Of a DNA stretch of 64,000 bases, positions 62,049 to 64,000 are shown one piece after another. The translations under genes and the position numbers were made by a program. The notes beneath the pieces are model-generated. The model had not been told where the DNA came from. It saw only the letters and a list, made by a program, of their open reading frames with translations, and did no database searches. The stretch's first letter is position 1; each line of letters opens with the position of its first letter. The DNA is from Diadema setosum. Lineage: Eukaryota; Echinodermata; Echinoidea; Diadematoida; Diadematidae. The stretch is taken from assembly GCA_033980235.1 (NCBI GenBank), contig CM067072.1, forward strand, positions 33,021,759-33,085,758. Direction: 5' to 3'.

Positions 62049-62135
62049 TAACCCTTTGAGGACAGTCTGATTTTGCTACAACACATATTTCCCATAGACT
62101 CCTGCCCGAGTACACACTCGTCCTCGATGGGTTAA
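62049..62135. mobile_element. TTAA-MITE copy 6 (reverse orientation, 87 bp)
   Basis: It reads TAACCCTTTGAGGACAGTCT, then TTTTGCTACAACACATATTT, CCCATAGACTCCTGCCCGAG and CGTCCTCGATGGGTTAA. It is the reverse complement of the copy at 14429-14521 and has a nearly intact TTAA at both ends. Confidence 0.78.
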
Positions 62136-64000
62136 GGGACAAAACAGTCTTGTTATAGGTTATACACGCACATCATATATCAAGCTAGAGTACCATTCAT
62201 GGCTACTCCATGAGTACATCTTGCCTTCCTGACAGCCACAGGTTGCTTTTTCATTAGATAATGCATAGCAAGTCATCTTACAGTATGTAGGCCTACAAGA
62301 TAGTAAACGATGTCAAGAACTGGGTTGACGTATGTGCTGGATGATAATTTTAGAAGCATTTATATCATTAATCTTGTTTTGTTTTGCTGCTGTCATTCCT
62401 TCATTTTAGATGAGAGAGCATGGGACAATCTATCTTCTCCTCTTCAACTGGTCCCTCAAACAAGAATACCAGATATATTTTGCCCGTTAAATAGCTTCTC
62501 ATATGTGGCATATAAAATTCCACTTCAAAGTGAAGAAAACAGGAGAAGAGGGAGATGGCATACAATATATTTCAAACAGATATCAGAGAAAATCATCAAG
62601 AAAATAATGTAGGCCCTACAACAAAATGTGACCAGTCATCGTAACCAACAAATTATTTTCTGCTCTCAAGATATTTGTGATTCTTTTTTTAATCTACATA
62701 ACAGTTTTGTAAACTTACAATACCAGTATTTTGAAAAACAAAAACAAAAACACTTTTTGCTTGACTTAAAATCACTGTATCTAGTAGTACACTTCATGTG
62801 TTAAATTGTTTAATATACTCTTTAAGAATAAACATTAAAGGGTATTCTGGAAATGTATAGGGCTTACAAATTGAGGATCACATACAACATACACATGATT
62901 AAAAAAAGAAAGAAAGCAAGTTTGGGAAATGTGATTAAGATATTTATAGTTCTAACATGATTACTCATCAAAATAGTCAAACATTTTTGATGGATTATGC
63001 ATCTAGGCAAAGTGCATGAGAAGTGCAGTAGTTGGTAAGGTCCAATATATGATATATGGGAAGAGAGGATATTGATTAATTGCATTTTTTCTCAACTATA
63101 AAAGTATTTGGAGGGGAAGTCATGCTATAAGAGCCCCCAGTGAGAATCTCTGCTCATGCAGTTTACAAACTCCTGCGGACTTCTTTGATGTGACAGGTTC
63201 CCGGGGAAAGAAATTGCCCCCAGATCTAACACTGATGTCACCTTCGCTCATTCAAGTTTTGTATTTGGCCCCCATCCCTCGTGTGAGAGAGTGTGATGTT
63301 AGTCTCTTTGCATAGACCTTGGATTGGTCAACTTCGGAAATGTTGACTAAATTAGTCATATCCCCTTGTACCATGCATGCATGAATATCCGCCCTTCAGT
63401 ATCAACATTCCCTGCGATCATTCAGCTTCATAGCTGGAGAAATTGTTTGTTTTATTGCCTGCCTCTTTGCTCTGTTTATAATATGTTTTTATTTTTCGAG
63501 TCAGCCTTATGTTTTCCTCTTTTTTTCAAGTAAATTAGTCATTGTGAGACTTGTATTGGCCAAGCCACATTTGCTTACCAACACAACACTCTATGAAACT
63601 CTAAATCTGAAATCCACTTGTAAGTATTATCATTCTAAAACATAGGCCTAACTCTTCATTATTCCATATCACCAGACACTTGCTAAAACCTACAAATCCC
63701 TAAACTATGGAACTCTGTTTATGGATGGCCCCTAGACAAAGGTAAAAAAAAAAATCTTCCAGTCTTTTACTTCACACACAGTACCAGTTTTATCTTTTTT
63801 AGAAATTATTCATTCAAGTTGATTTATTTCATTTCCAACAAACAAAATAATTGGAAGTACAATGAAACATTCATATACACAGATGTCAGAAAATCAGTAC
63901 CACAATGCGATGAACGGAAATAACATTGTAAAAAGATACAGGTAAATTATCAACAGACATACAAAAAAAAAATAACTGTTATATCACTGTGGTAAATGCA

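Larger units (their letters stand above)
55532..64000 (-). other. Intron or upstream region of the minus gene
   Basis: 8.5 kb with no supported exon. 55780-56100 is GC-richer (TCGAG, GCGCAGATCGATTTTGCGGG) and might hold a promoter or 5' exon, but no frame is convincing. A short frame with ATG preceded by an in-frame stop and followed by GTGAGC lies at about 59390-59450 minus, but does not match the needed phase. Repeats: 58877-58901, 60193-60559, 62049-62135. C or G runs lie at 56345, 57406, 59223, 60700 and 61855. Confidence 0.5.

Overview
The window is eukaryotic nuclear DNA from an animal. Short GC-rich exons with GT/AG borders are separated by long AT-rich introns full of small inverted-repeat elements and microsatellites. 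No bacterial features are present: no operons, Shine-Dalgarno sites or CRISPR. Intron density, intron size, the TACATGTA-rich background and the many small TIR elements suggest a marine invertebrate, perhaps a deuterostome such as an echinoderm or hemichordate. That placement is an impression and has not been tested.

Two protein-coding genes converge. On the + strand, 23 exons between 2365 and 34591 join in one consistent reading frame (4242 nt, 1413 residues plus stop). They form the C-terminal part of a very large protein that I call SZT2, the largest subunit of the KICSTOR complex. KICSTOR holds GATOR1 on lysosomes and lets amino-acid shortage switch off mTORC1. The 5' exons lie before the window. 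On the - strand, four exons (55531 down to 47267) join in frame to give the last 1079 residues of a long, acidic, mostly disordered protein. It has charged helices of the AKAP2/MISP C-terminal type, which suggests a cytoskeletal scaffold; this identity is tentative. One of its exons is 911 codons long. Its 5' end was not found and may lie in 55532-64000 or beyond.

Layout: 1-2245 is a head-to-head array of a degenerate satellite of about 160 bp. 2365-34591 holds the SZT2 exons. 34592 to about 36800 is its probable 3' UTR. 36800-47266 is the convergent gap, including the unmapped 3' UTR of the minus gene. 47267-55531 holds the minus-gene exons. 55532-64000 is intron or upstream DNA of the minus gene.

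The non-coding DNA is the most unusual part. It includes a 19-copy, 57-bp minisatellite that happens to be open on both strands, and a piggyBac-like 776-bp element with TTAA ends. A 93-bp TTAA-ended MITE family has six copies, two of them next to consecutive splice acceptors. A 1.4-kb element carries terminal inverted repeats of about 30 bp and inverted CCAAT boxes. There are several fold-back elements, a tandem tRNA-derived SINE with a related hairpin 19 kb away, an element inserted in a CA repeat, and two strong hairpins in one intron of the minus gene. All similarity statements come from reading the sequence by eye; no database was searched.
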